Below, in pieces: positions 21,163 to 33,676 of a stretch of 64,000 bases of DNA. The stretch comes from Mesaphorura yosii (Eukaryota; Arthropoda; Collembola; Poduromorpha; Tullbergiidae), in NCBI GenBank assembly GCA_009869945.1, contig WIXG01000039.1:248001-312000 (forward strand), in the 5' to 3' direction. The stretch's first letter is position 1. Each line of letters begins with the position of its first letter. The notes under the pieces were generated by a model. It was given only the letters and a program-made list of their open reading frames with translations. It had not been told where the DNA came from and ran no database searches. Position numbers and translations under genes: made by a program.

Positions 21163-24100
21163 GCCATGGGCCGGCCGTAGCTCTAACTGTGCAATTTCGT
21201 GCTATGTATCTGACTGACGAAAGACTAAATGATCTTCAGATTATAGATTGTTAACAACTTTGTTGTTCCTATTTTGTTTTCATTGCATTTTGAATGTAAT
21301 TCTTCCTTGCTCTTTTGACTGTTCTCCTTCTTAGGTGTCTATTACTTGCTTGTTCTTCATTCCTAAATCTATCAAAGAATTTATATGTAAGAGTTCCTTT
21401 AGGGCGTCCAATTGTGCTATATTTTATACACTAGTCATCAAGCGGCGCGCTCTGCTTGCTTGCATTATGTTACATATTCACTAATAATCACTAATCACGC
21501 GGCCACGCAATTTACGCAACGTAATTTTTTATACACTAATGTGAATCGAAGGAGTTAAGCGAAAGTGATAATCGTACTCGTTCGTATCAAAATGTGAAGT
21601 ATGCCAAAGTTTGTATATCTAATCACTGGTACGTTAATGAAGAGTCGTATGCCTTCTTAATGCGTACTCGTATTTGTTTTAACAATCGATTGAATAAAGG
21701 TATCAGAACCTCCATTTGTGCTCAGTGTCGATAATCAATGCCAATTCTCAATCAGCGATGAAGCTGAAAGGTGAAAGTCATTATGAAAGAAGCTGCGAGT
21801 GGCATATGTCTTAATGAAGTTGGCTGGAAAGTAAATCAGTCTGGTTTATGGCCTGCAATTAGTCCGGCTCCGACTGGTGAGACACCATAAATGTCGATTG
21901 TGCCAAAGTCCAAGGGAATTAAAGCTGTTTCGTATGGAAAATCGATAGTTCTGCCTTTCACTTCAAGAGTGAACTTTGTACACCATTTTCCCATTTTATT
22001 TATCTGGTTTCAACTCAAAAATGTCAACTTTTAGAAGTGGGGAGCACTTTTAAAGTGAAACAGGACGGCTAGGCTAGCAAATAGAAAGCAGAAGAAATTG
22101 GAATCGCACTGTTATGCTTCATTGATTAAATTGATTTCATACATTTGCTTTGCACTGGTTAATATTTAACGTCAAGTTGCCTCGTGGTATATGTTCGTAC
22201 TTCAGTTGTCCAGTTCGCCGGTAGCGAGTTGGAAATTCGTGGCATGAATTGCTGATGTGAATTTTGAGAACACGAAGTATCGAACTACGACACAGGAATC
22301 CATTAAAGTCCACTCGAATTGAAGTTGGAATCACTTTGGCAGATCGTTTATCAAATTGAAGCGAAAGTCAGAAGCAAAAACACAATTTTGCGCTTTGGAT
22401 ATCACTTGTTTATGAATTTAATATGTGTAGATTTAAATAGTGGGAAGTTTCCGGGAAAACTCCACGGGCAATGCGGAGCCGAATGAAGCAAAGGGAAATA
22501 CGGAAAAGTAACGCCTGTTAAGCGAATATTTTGATAATTTAGGCCTTCGACGATTCGGCCAATAAATATCAGACGGATGCATCAAGGGTCCTTTCTTCTT
22601 TCTGCTTTGCTGCCAAAACTGAACGATGAGCACTCTGCACATTAGCATTTGACATTTGTGTTTGCGCAATTAGTATTAATTAGGCAATAAATATGATACT
22701 GTTAGCTGTTTATTTGCGTCATTTTCTGACATGTTTATTTTTGGGCATTATTTGCAATTTGCGCTTCGAATCGAGTTTTCGAGGTCAGATGGTGCAAAGA
22801 AATGGGAACCATGAACGCTAATCGGGACGCAAACAATGCATGCGGGATTAGAATTAGGGTCGGTCTTGCCATGCAATCAGAAACTGTGACGATGACATTT
22901 AAATAGTGAATGTGACCCCTGCCCGGCCGACCGTAACTCCAGCAATGCAATGTAACGCGGTTTTGTGGGTCGAAGCTTTTGGTTTGTGCATAAACGTACA
23001 CGGTAAACGTACATACCGGTATTTGCTCATTTCCTCGAAATGAAATGCCAACTTGACTGTGACTGTGAAAGTCTCGCTTCGAGCTGGCTCGAGTGCGCTT
23101 AGGCTAGCCTGCCTGGCCAGAAATCGATTCCGGAATGAATGCTCAATTTAGTTCTGACATTTGGTCACTTTCTTTCTGCTAAATGTCATTCCAATATCCT
23201 GTCCGTGTTTCAATATTTGTGTACGCCACAATACAACGCAGTCCAGGCGAAATATTCCAATTTCCATTGTACAAGAAAATGTCTTGCATAATTTAGCAGA
23301 ATGGCAGTTCGCAAAGTTTGCATGGCCGGACGGACGGGCAAGGCAAAGCAGAAGAGCTGGAATCGTTCCGCCCTTTTCTAGTCACTCGCAATTCCATCAA
23401 AGCGAGAGCCATTAAATATTGCAGAACGCTGTTATTAAGGTTTCCAGGTTTATGATTCGATTCGGGTTCTGCCATGCATGCATAAGAAATCTATACATCA
23501 TTCGCTTCGTTCCGGCTCATCGCCTGCTACTGCTTCGACCTCGCCAATTCCAATTTCATTTACGCGAATAATTTATGACGAGATGTTTTCGTGCTTCGAA
23601 CTTCCTGCGTGCTGCGCTCTGGAATGAGTCGAAACCTGAGAAACCTGAGTTGGCAATTTGACTTAGAGCGAGGAAGTTGACTGATAGACGCCTCGAGAGC
23701 GATTTTGGGGCGCAATTCTATTGGACCACAGCCTAGTAACAGTTAATAGAGCAGCGGCGAGTCCTATATGTCAAGTAGAGCGAGTAGTGAGTAGAGAAAA
23801 CCCTGGCGATAGTCATTTCGAAAGGAATTCGGAATTGTGTACATTGCATTGGCGAAATCAATTAATACAAATTAATTTTAGCAACTCAAACATCGAAGGC
23901 CGTCCTCCATCAAGTGAGTTGAGTACAGAAGTCAATAACTTAACCCGATCCAACCTTCCTATTTCTCACCGCTATAATTGATCGTGTAAAGTGACCTCAT
24001 CAATTCCGCCTCGCAATAACTCGACAGTGACTAGTGGCGTAAGTTAAGGAAAACAATTTTAGCCTTCGACTTTCAGCTTCTGTTTCGGTATTACGTCAAA

Positions 24101-24502
24101 GCCTGGTCTGAAGTGTTCTTCAATTCTTTACTGGGACAAGGCTCCTGGGCACGCAATGAAACACGCAAAGAGCAGGTCGTGGGCAGGCGCATTCACCGCA
24201 ATGGATTGGCGTTGTCACTGATATTGATCTGAAAATGCATTACACACGTTCCAAGATTAACTTCTGAATCAAGACAATGGCAATCAAGACTTGGCGAATT
24301 GGTTTTCAATATTTTATTTGATATCATTCCCATATGCGAAGTGGTGCTTGCTCCTCAGATTGAAGACCAAAGTTTAATATAATCCTCTTAATCTGGTGAT
24401 CTAAGAAGTATTAAACCATTGCGAACTTGCGATCATGGCTGCACAAAAGTGAATCCATTAAAGTGTTGCGACGAGGAAAAGGCGAGCCAATCCAAGCCAA
24501 CA
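21163..24502. other. 3.3-kb gap upstream of the Shisa-like gene
   Basis: The first 530 bases are probably the KIAA0319-like 3' untranslated region, with AATAAA at 21693-21698. The rest has only short open stretches without recognisable protein and likely carries regulatory sequence for the next gene. Confidence 0.5.
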
Positions 24503-26153
24503 ATGCATTCAAGCCCAGCAATCACGACGTTTGTATTCTTGACACTCTTCTTCATCTTGAGCTTGGCCCCAATCGAGCTTGTTCGTGGCGAGACGAAATG
24601 CTGGAAGCGGAAGTACTACGTGACAATCTTGGGCACGAGCTCCGGAGGAAGATCCGTCGGTCTGAACACCACTGTCAGTTGTCCCCAGTACTACTCGTGG
24701 ACAATCAGCGACTACTGCTGCTACGATGGGTACGACCGATTCGACACGCGGCCATTCTGCTGCTACTCCGAGACGTACAAATTGGCGGTGGCCGTTGGAC
24801 TAATCTGCCTCGTACTTCTTGGGATTTCCTGCTCATTCTTTCTCTGCTGGTTTTACAACGTGCCACACTACCTACTGTCACTATTGACATGTGGAAAATT
24901 CAGCCTGTAAGTGTAAATCTTTAGTGCTAAGAAAATTCAGATTCAGGAGATTTAAAGGCCGAGTATATTTTGAGGAAAAATTTAAAAAAAGAAGGCTAAA
25001 CTAAAGTTTCCAGTTAGTGACTCGTGATGTTTCGCTTTTTGTGAGCAGGAATGACTACATGAAGAAGAGCATGCTCAATGGACCCTACGTCGACCCGAGT
25101 TTCTACACGGGCGAGCCATTCTGGAGTTCAGCGAACGCTCACATGCAGCCTTACCCCTTGCGCCCCATGCCGCCTGGCATCTTTTACCCGAGTGGGAGCG
25201 TGATGAAATCCCGATGGAGCAGCCACCACTTCATGTCCACTGGTCAAATGCCGCTGTTTGTCGTCGCCTCAAGACAGTTCACCAGGAACCCATACTCAGC
25301 TCGCCCCAACGACCGACAAAGCAGTGTCTACTCAATCTCAAGCTTCACCGGCGGGGCGGCGGGCACTGGCGCTGGCATGGGGCAGGACTCAAGGAGGTCA
25401 AGCACCACGTCAAACTACAAGGCTGACACTCGCGTGATGCCAACATTGAATTTCAGGGTAAATATCGATGAAGTCGAAGCTGCGGCTGAGTTGTTGGAGG
25501 CTCTCAAGCGTATTGAGAACAAAGACAAGAATTTTGCCATTCCGAAACTGGTCGAGGAGACGCAGAATGATTTAGATTTAGATGAGAACGAAAGCCTCAA
25601 CTTGAGTCTAGGAAAGATTTTGAACGCTGACGCTACAGCTGGCGGTTCGAGCAAAACCACGACTACGAACGCACCCGCAAAGAAACAGCCGCCGCGTGGC
25701 GCGCCTGCGGTAGCAACAAATACCTCGGTTTCCGTGCCGGGCTCGCGTAAGAACAGCATTTCAACAAGTCGAATCGGGAGCAGCACGAAAATCGTTCCCA
25801 TCACAAGTCGACGGCGCAAATCCTCAGCTTTCGCTGTGCCTTCTGCGACTAAAATGAGGGAAGACGAAGAAGAGGACGACTACGAAGACTTTGATGACGA
25901 AGACGAGGAGGATGAATCCGAGGCGGAAAAATTTGTGGTGCCGGTCAAGACTACCATAATTAATGAACTGGGCAACAGAATTGCAACCGCGCCTGAACGT
26001 GACAATAAGTACGCATTGGAATCGATCGAAGTTCAAGAAGCGGAAGCGGAGAAAGAGAAGGGCGGCAGAAAAGGGAAAGGAAAGGTAACTCTGACTGGGC
26101 AAGCAAGTTCGGGTAAAAGGGACATTCCGGGTTTAATTATGGAGGTCGAATAG
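24503..26153 (+). CDS. Shisa-like cysteine-rich single-pass membrane protein
   Basis: Exons 24503-24906 and 25049-26153 give 502 residues. The ATG at 24503 starts a clear signal peptide (TTFVFLTLFFILSLAP). A short ectodomain follows with six cysteines in a Shisa-like order: KCW, SCPQYYSW, DYCCYDGYD, RPFCCYSE. Then comes one membrane span (about residues 92-116: VAVGLICLVLLGISCSFFLC). The roughly 380-residue cytoplasmic tail is Pro/Tyr-rich near the membrane, then Ser/Thr-rich, with a strongly acidic patch (EEEDDYEDFDDEDEEDES) and a basic end. Shisa proteins are adaptors that regulate receptor trafficking or signalling through PY-type tails. The spacing CC..CC just before the span is the main argument, and membership is inferred. 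Poly(A) signal at 26236. The 3' end meets that of EXOC4 tail to tail and may overlap it. Confidence 0.5.
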
Positions 26154-26203
26154 TGAAACATTTGAAGACATGTACTTGAAAGCTAATTAAGTCTAACGCT
26201 AAG

Positions 26204-26209
26204 TTTATT
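26204..26209 (-). terminator. Candidate poly(A) signal of EXOC4
   Basis: AATAAA on the minus strand, about 270 bases after the EXOC4 stop. If used, the transcript overlaps the 3' untranslated region of the Shisa-like gene, whose own AATAAA is at 26236-26241. Confidence 0.4.
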
Positions 26210-26479
26210 TGCAACGTTCTACGGTTTGCTACCTGAATAAATTGTTCGCAAAATGAACCCACGCCAAGTTGCACACTGGAATCGAAATCGATATGCTGAT
26301 GCTGTATATTCGAAAATACTTTAATAAATAAAATAACCTTACAACATTTAAATAAGCATACAGTACTATTATGATCTCTTAAAATATCATTCTACGATCT
26401 ATTGTCTTTGATTTCATTTCATAATACTTTTAACGTTACGTGAAAAAAATTTGCTGGACCTGACCCGACGTTCCGCACT

Positions 26480-29400
26480 TCAGACAGTTACTCCGATGTC
26501 TCCAAGCACGCTTGACAATTTTGTCAAGTACTCGCTGAGAGAGTCTTTGGTTTGTCCAGGACGGCTTCTAAACAGGAGCTGAACAGCATTCATGTACTCC
26601 AGTTCCTTGAACTGTGGACCCTTCTCCAAAATGGTGTCAAATATGTCCTGGAATGCAAGAACATGATATAGAGTGATTGATTGCTAGTCAAACAGCCCAT
26701 CGATCGAAAGCGGACGCGTGTGAACAATGGGCAAGTTACGAAAGCCCTGTGGTGTGAAAAGCGACGAGCAGGGCTTTAAATTACAAAATCGATTTGGTTC
26801 AACATACGTCAATCGAGTGGAGAAGGAAGAGTTCGTAGTACTGACGAGCATGGTCCAATGGCTGTTCAGGTTTGTTTGTGATATTGCATAATGTTTGTTG
26901 AAACGAGTAAATATCTCGACAAATTTTCTTCACACCATTCTCATTAATTCTTCTGATGTCTTGAGCACCTCGTATTAAAACCGTTGAAATGAGTTGGCTG
27001 AGCCCTTCGAAGACGTACTGCAAATACAAAGAATCAATTCTTATATAATATGCAAGACAGCCGTAAACATAATGCGCAGTTTTTCAATTTGATGCTATTC
27101 TTCGCAGTTCCTAAAGAAAATTGACATTCTCGAAAGCACAAACAGATTGGTCACTGTCCGCGTATGAACCAGGAAATGCGGATCAACAAGAAAATATGGC
27201 GCAGTAAAATCTATTTTCGTATTTAAAATTATAAGCTGCAGCTGCTTTCGACGGACAAAAATAAAAGCGAGTGTCTGGGGGGAGGCGGAAGCATCGCCTG
27301 TTCGTGGTCTTACCTTCCACTTAATTGGCTCCAATGCAGCAGACAGCACACGATCGATTTCAACCAAAGCCTTATTAAGCTGAACTACTTCGATGTCAGC
27401 AATCTGGTTATCCACGCCAGGTGAAAACTCTCCTTTCTGAGCCAATGGACTTAAGTAGTGAAAGCAATGAACTCGAATCTAAAGGAGTAAGAAGGGGGGA
27501 GTGATGATTCAAAAGCGAAAGAGCATGTGAAACTATCATTGCAACTCACCTCCAAGTGCACAACCAAAAGACACGTATCACCCAATTCCTTGAATTGATA
27601 TGCTAGCGAATGCAACTTGTCAATAATATTCAACAAATCAGCATCTGTGTTTGATTCGAAAATACTGACGACAGACGCCACGGTGTCCGCAAACCATTCC
27701 AAACTCTCGTGCAGGTGAGCTAATTGTTCCACCAGTTTCGAGTCCGTGATGATCTCAGAAGAAAGCACAGCTTTCCCACCGTAAATCGTGTACAAAAACT
27801 CGGATTCTTTCATGTTCTGCGATCTCAAATCGTCGGGACTTTCATCCACGCTGATTGATCTATTCCGGTTCTCAATCTGTTGTAGCTTGATCCAATTTGG
27901 TAGCGATTTAAGTAACCTCTCAATGTCTTCATCCTTAACCCAGTTCGCGGACAAAATGCCTCTGCTGTTGACTCGTTCTGTGTCCGGTCGCACAATCGAA
28001 TTGTAAACTTCATGGCAGCACTCCTTGTATGAAGTTAGAACCGGATCCATGATGCGCATGAGCTGATCTGAATGGGACGGCAGTTGTTTTGCTAACGACA
28101 TTATCTCCAGCATGTTCCGTCCCACAATCACAACATTCTAGAGACACGAGATGCGATTAAGAATTCTGCAAATATAAACGTTCCATATGAAAATACCTGC
28201 AAGAGTGGACGCGGTGCCTTCAGAGACTTTGCCTCATCAATAGACGTAACATCTCTCCATGAATCAGGATTCCTTTTCGCCTGTTCCACAGCCTCACTGA
28301 TGTCCTTGTAAAGTTGCTGAACAAATACACGGTTGACGTTGAAATTCAGAAACTTTCTCAGGTCGCTCTTCTCTCTAAAAAAAAGGCAAAGGTGTCAGAT
28401 ATCACAAGAGGCTAAACTGTCTGAGCTTATTTCCAGCTTGCTCCTACCCTTCGAGTGAATCTTCAATTTCTAAGCAAAACTGTTGCACGATGTTATAGAT
28501 TACGAGAATGTTTCTTGGATTAGGTTTGCAGACCAAGAATCTGTGCCTGTCCAACAGACTCCTATCGCCCGAATCCTGCAGTTTACCATAACACAATGAG
28601 CAATGACCCTCAAGAGAAAGAAGACGGCGAATATTGCAATGAAGACAAACTTACGCCCACAACGACTTCATTACTCGTTAATCCATGTAATGAATACTCA
28701 AATTTGAATAAGGGAAGCTTCTTAAGTCTAAAAACGAGAAAGGCCCAAAAAGATTTTAGACTTTCACACTTTGACTTGTCAAGCATCCATTTATACCTTG
28801 GCTGCTTCTTCTTCATGAAGAAACTGTTGGTATCGGAGTTTGTACTTATTGTTGAGTTTACAAAATTAGCTGAGGCATTTATGGTGGCAGACGATGATTT
28901 AGAATCGCTCAAATCAAAATAAATTTTCAGAGTCGATTGTAAAACAAATTGCACTTTTGTCCAAAGATCCTTTTCTTTGAACAGCTGGACTTGGATACGA
29001 TTGGATTCAACTTCATTCCCAATTAGTCGCAGCAGCTCCTGATGGTACTGAATTATCGATCGGAACTGAATAAATGTTAGCTGAAAAGAAAAACACGATT
29101 ACCAGAAATCACTTGCTCAAATCTTTCAGCAGTAATGCAATTAAATGAAGTTGCCCACCTGCAATAAGTCAACTAGGAGGGCAGAACTTTCTCGGCCGTC
29201 TCGACCTCCACTCTCATCAGCGTAATCAATAATCTGCTGCGAAATATTGTTGATCACAGATAAAAGCTTTTCGTCTAGCTGCTTTTTCAGATCCTGCGGA
29301 AATAGGAGTGCATCAGCAAAATGAAACTACAAGGTAATCTACGTTTACAACTTTCTACTTACATAGTTAAATCTCGGTAATTCTTTGAGCAATGTCATGC

Positions 29401-30623
29401 ACTGAACCACAGTTGACATGAATTCATAAAGTTCTTGATGTTCATTTACCTTCTTTTGATCTTCAGACCTATTCGAAAATGAAAGGTTTAATTTATGGAA
29501 CTGGACTCTAGAGAAATTAGAGATGATGAAATTGGAATATTCTTACGGATTTGTGGGACCATTCTTCAAACTATGGTCTCCAGAAGCATAGGCTGTGATG
29601 TCTAAATAGATTCTACGTGCTTTAATATTGTTCATTCGTGTTCGTCCAGAACTAACGCGATCGGAGCTTGACCTCTGGAAAGGGAGGAACATTCCTGACC
29701 CTTGCCTTTTCATTTCAGCTAACACAGGCGACGACTTCTCGAATAATTCGTTGTTTAATTCCTCCATCAGTGCCTCGTAGAGTTTCTGCAGGCAAGCAAC
29801 CATTGAATTAAAGAATATCCCCCAATGCCAATGTGACTGTGACAGCACTGTCTTACCTGCTTTTTTATCTGAAGATCGTTGTGCACGTCTCGTAAACCTT
29901 CTATCTTCTCTAAAGTTTCGTTCCAACTGTTCAGCGAAGACATTAAAATTTCTGCGCCTTGCAGGTACTGCTTCCGACCAAGCACTTTATTAAACTGTTG
30001 CGAAACACCACGGAAGTGATTCCTGCAATCACGAGCAAAATAGCATCGATGTGCAAAAGTGACCGGCCTAATATTAGGTTATTGCAAGATCTTTTTATAG
30101 ACTTACGTTTGTTCAAGTATTTCCAAAGCATACTTATGTTCAATGCCTTCTAACCAAAGTGTTTCCAATTCTTTCCTTTTGCAATGTAAGAGCATTTTAC
30201 ATTTCTGAAGATTAGACTTGATCTGCTGTATTCTATCCTTCGCCATGCTGATTTGAGTACACACGTTGCCGAAAGTCTACAAAAAACGATAGATATAACC
30301 TTTAGGACACAGTTCAATAAAGCAAGCCATCGCAGGAATAGACAGCAACTTACAGACATAACATCATTAAGCGATCCTTGTTTCTGTGCTATCAGCCCGT
30401 CAAGTCTCGCATCGCTTTGCTTGTACTCTTTATCCAGCTTCGTTTTCTCATGATCACGGTGATCGTTCGACACGGTGGATGATAACGTCTTGATGACAGT
30501 CATCAGAATACCCGTTTCCTTACTTGACTTTGAATGATGCCCTCTGGGCGGCTTCATTGGCGTTGAATTGGGTGTGTTATTCATCACGCTACTCCTCCCA
30601 GGCGAAGACGACATGGAAGACAT
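26480..30623 (-). CDS. EXOC4: Exocyst complex component 4 (Sec8)
   Basis: Fourteen exons (minus strand): 30354-30623, 30107-30276, 29857-30022, 29547-29785, 29363-29468, 29159-29293, 28797-29080, 28655-28727, 28448-28575, 28197-28374, 27550-28137, 27314-27478, 26808-27017, 26480-26647. They give 959 residues (human 974) with every phase consistent. The exocyst tethers Golgi- and endosome-derived vesicles to the plasma membrane before fusion. The N-terminal coiled-coil region shows [17 protein letters not shown] and [20 protein letters not shown]. The middle shows [10 protein letters not shown] and LPLFKFE. The C-terminal part shows [57 protein letters not shown] and [11 protein letters not shown]. 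All are strong EXOC4 signatures. Start: the first ATG of the exon (30621-30623); a second in-frame ATG follows three codons later. Confidence 0.97.
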
Positions 30624-31164
30624 TGCGGTAAGATGTGTGTCTTATCAGTACCAGCTGACAGAGGATACCAGCATTGATGAGTATGAAAAGGTCACGTAAA
30701 CATAAAGCACAACAGAACGGGCTGAACGCGGTTCCAGATTCCTTGTGGGTACGTGGTAGGAACTTAATAAATTAATGGGGAAAGGCAAATGTATCGATGC
30801 TGAAGGTGATTGAAATTCAAAATCACATTTTTGTGTAATTAAATGTCTCGCTAACTTTAATCCTCCGGAAATATTTTAAACTTGATGACATATAATAAAA
30901 GTGGGTGGAATTCGGTTTTGATCTGCCGCGTCAACCGGTTAAAGAACGCTACACTCTTCTCACGTTTAGCTTTGATTCAATGCGAATTTTGAGATGCATT
31001 GAGATTTTGCATTGAATTTAACTATTTCGATGCCAGTTTGCATGTGTTTCAATGCAGCACAATGCTAATTAGTCAAATGGACTTGTTTTATTGAGTTTTC
31101 TATTGCTACTTTCACGTATTACAAAATGCTACTAATGTAGACTATTGACAATTTATCTATTTCA
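30624..31164. other. EXOC4 promoter region and SLIRP 3' end
   Basis: Contains the minus-strand AATAAA at 31087-31092, about 73 bases past the SLIRP stop. No other feature recognised. Confidence 0.5.
31087..31092 (-). terminator. Poly(A) signal for SLIRP, and possibly METTL23
   Basis: AATAAA on the minus strand. It is the first such signal after either the SLIRP or the METTL23 coding region, so both may depend on it. Confidence 0.6.
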
Positions 31165-31479
31165 TCAGTTGTTTTTACCGTTTAAGTTGTCTGATTCATT
31201 AATATTATTACTATTTGATGTTTGTTGGATGCTCACACGGTAGCCTTCCCACACCAGCGATCCAGCTCCACTCATTGTCGCAGCGGTATAAGCGTCGCGA
31301 TTCTCAAACGTGACGAATCCATAACCTTTGCTCATGCCAGTCTCTCTGTTGAAAACGACGACGGCATTTGTAACGTTCCCAAAATGCTGAGAAGCCAGCT
31401 GCCTCAATTCCTGCGATCCGATTGTCCACGGCAAATTTCCGACAAAGACACGAAATGCTTGACGGGCGGCACCTGACAT
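31165..31479 (-). CDS. SLIRP: SLIRP-like mitochondrial RNA-binding protein
   Basis: Intronless, 104 residues, a single RRM. RNP2 is VFVGNL (about residues 11-16) and RNP1 is KGYGFVTF (about 51-58). It has PWTIGSQELRQLASQHFGNV between strands 1 and 2, and a short Asn-rich tail. Human SLIRP (109 residues) has the same one-RRM plan with PWTAASSQLKEHFAQFG and partners LRPPRC to stabilise mitochondrial mRNAs. Other small RRM proteins share this plan, so the name rests on size and the PWTxxSxxL segment. Its ATG lies 10 bases after the METTL23 stop codon on the same strand, with no intervening poly(A) signal, which suggests co-transcription. Confidence 0.82.
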   Translation of the reverse strand: MSGAARQAFRVFVGNLPWTIGSQELRQLASQHFGNVTNAVVVFNRETGMSKGYGFVTFENRDAYTAATMSGAGSLVWEGYRVSIQQTSNSNNINESDNLNGKNN

Positions 31480-31489
31480 GATGCTTGGA

Positions 31490-32917
31490 TTAATGAGCTG
31501 AAGATTTGGTCTGAATTTCCAGTAAATGAATTGTGTGCTCTTGAATCAATTGAAATAAATCAACTTCACACGTGTTTGCCAACTCAGCTAACGGAACGTG
31601 TTTGCACTCAAGGTCCCACTTCTTCAATAAAGTTGTAATTGACCAATCTGAACTTCTTTCTTGGTAAGTTGTGATGAATTTGGACTGCAGAATCACACAA
31701 AATTAGAGTGAGTATGATCGAAGTGACGCATGAAATAAAGTCATGAAACTTACACCGGGATTTGACTTCAAAAGGTACGCAACCGTTGACAGCAAATCCT
31801 CAAAGACAGAAGGGTCGTAGAAACAGTCGCTTCCAATGAACAAATCCACGTGTCCTTTAAAGTCGAGAAGGTCGTAAAAGAAGGAACCCCACGTGAGTCC
31901 AACCACTTGGATGTTGCTTGGTGGAGAATTGCTGAAGAGATGTCGATTCGCGTCAATAGACTTTTGGCACTGCTCTAAGCAATGTGGAAGTTTGGCAGAG
32001 TCCGTTAATGTAACCTGTGATGCACCGCACGCCGCTGCAACAATACCTGTAAACAATTTAGTTAGGAAATAGCTAACCAATATGAACACTGGATTCATTA
32101 CATTCATTTGCGCAGTTCTTACTAACCCGGTAATGATGTTCCTGCTCCAAGTTCTAGAACCTACAGTACAGTTGGGGAGGAATCGTAAATCACGTTTAAT
32201 CACCAAAAACTAGCAGAGTTTAGGAAAGTAAGTTCAAAACTCTCAGAGAATCAGATTTACTTTTTTGCCCTGGATGAATTGCCGGTGCTCGTACAAATAC
32301 CAGGCGAGGACTGGTGCACATGGCCATACATAGAGGCCATAGCTGGCTTGCATTCTCTACAGAAAGTTATCAAGTAAAAACCTAGCATGAGAATCAACAC
32401 ATCGCACCTTCGCATCACAAACTTGAGACGCGACCATAAACACAAAGGCATCATTCACTGATCGGAAGTATCAACAATGGGACGTGTTTACATTGTTGCC
32501 GAACAATACAATGCAATGAAATTCCTGGACACGGAATGGAGGGGAAGCTCAACGAAAACGAAGCTCGATGCCAAAGCAAAGATCATGAGCCATGGAATTT
32601 TCACGCGTACTTACTTCGGGAATCACAACAACGATTGTGTCAAAGTCTTCATCCTCTCCCATTGCAATGTCTTCCAAAACTTCAACATTCGCGACTGTCG
32701 ATGTCGAGCTTGCATTGGAGTCCAAAATGAAAGCCCGCTGTGCGCCGTCACCATCGCAATGCTTCCGACTCCATAATAATCTTCCGGTGTTGATGTCGCG
32801 TCGTTTCTTCGAACGAAATATGAACTTTTTGGCTGAGACTGTGGCGATGACGTCTGCTGCTCTTGAGATCAACGATGACGACGATGGCGATGACGGCGAC
32901 AACGCGGACGGTTCCAT
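31490..32917 (-). CDS. METTL23: Methyltransferase-like 23
   Basis: Exons (minus strand): 32615-32917, 32261-32356, 32127-32160, 31754-32046, 31490-31684, giving 306 residues. This is a seven-strand SAM-dependent methyltransferase; the mammalian enzyme is reported to methylate histone H3R17. Signatures are KKFIFRSKK and TIVVVIPE near the start, then YGLYVWPCAPVLAWYL, motif I VLELGAGTSLPG (about 134-145), VTLTDSAKLPHCLEQC, VVGLTWGSF, VDLFIGSDCFYD and TTYQERSSDWSITTLLKKWD. The start is ATG at 32915-32917, since no in-frame ATG occurs further upstream before a donor-like site in the leader. The roughly 70-residue insert in the N-terminal part (RDINTG to EDIAMG) is longer than in the human protein. 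A skipped intron segment at about 32400-32450 is also open but does not fit the phase. Confidence 0.93.
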
Positions 32918-33489
32918 GATTTGAGAATTTAAGTAGTTTACAGCAGAACTCACTTCTTCCAAGACCGGTGACAGTAGCAGTGACACTCAACAGTTTGTAG
33001 GTTCGGTCTCGGAACGATTCACACATGTAGAGGCAAAGGTGTGAGACCAATCGTGCGAACTTTTGTACAGTAGCGCGATAACGATGTTAAATAATTACCG
33101 CAAGCTTAATTTAATTTTGCGAGTGGTGCGGTGTGATCACCGTGACTGTTTAAATGTGCACTGAACACAGTCAAGTTATGTTATGCATCATGAATCTATT
33201 TATGTGGTGTAGCAAGTGCGAACCAGTTTTTACACTGTAGATCATCTGTTGCCGGAAGGCAAGCCACAATAGAAGGGGCTAAAAGCGATGTATCTTGCTA
33301 CACACAAGTCTTTATTAAAGGGCTTTGTACAAAAACAAGAGCTGTTCAAGTTCTTCAAGCACTCATAATTTGGTCAATTGTTGAATAAAAATAAAAATAA
33401 GGCAATAAAATTAATTAAATAAAAATGATTTCCACATTTCACAACACAGTATGGTAGCGAAGTTTTGTAATAATTAAGTGAACAAGAAA
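32918..33489. promoter_or_regulatory. Presumed bidirectional promoter region, METTL23 / SIRT7
   Basis: 572 bases between two divergent starts. No TATA box or other motif I can name; called from gene order only. Confidence 0.35.
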
Positions 33490-33676
33490 ATGCAAGGAGA
33501 CTCTGTTTTGATGTTCCGTTCTGACTCACATTGCAATTTAAAGGTAAGTATCTTTAAATTTAAATTAAGAAAGGGTTCATACTTTGGTTATGCATATTGA
33601 AGTGGATTTATTGTAGGCTGCTGGAGGTATTCTAGAAGATGTACTGAATGCAACATCACCGAAAGTGCAACTGTAA
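33490..33676 (+). CDS. Possible 37-codon upstream open reading frame in the SIRT7 leader
   Basis: Exon 33490-33543 starts with ATG and ends at an AAAG|GTAAGT donor. It joins in phase to 33617-33676, giving MQGDSVLMFRSDSHCNLK, then AAGGILEDVLNATSPKVQL and a stop. The SIRT7 frame starts 45 bases further on in another phase. It could act as a translational control uORF or encode a peptide. The alternative is that the leader exon is non-coding. Confidence 0.3.

Noticed and set aside
32365-32450. Extra METTL23 exon (open segment with acceptor and donor)
   Set aside because: Its phase does not fit the exon before it, while the direct join of 32615 to 32356 restores the conserved protein.
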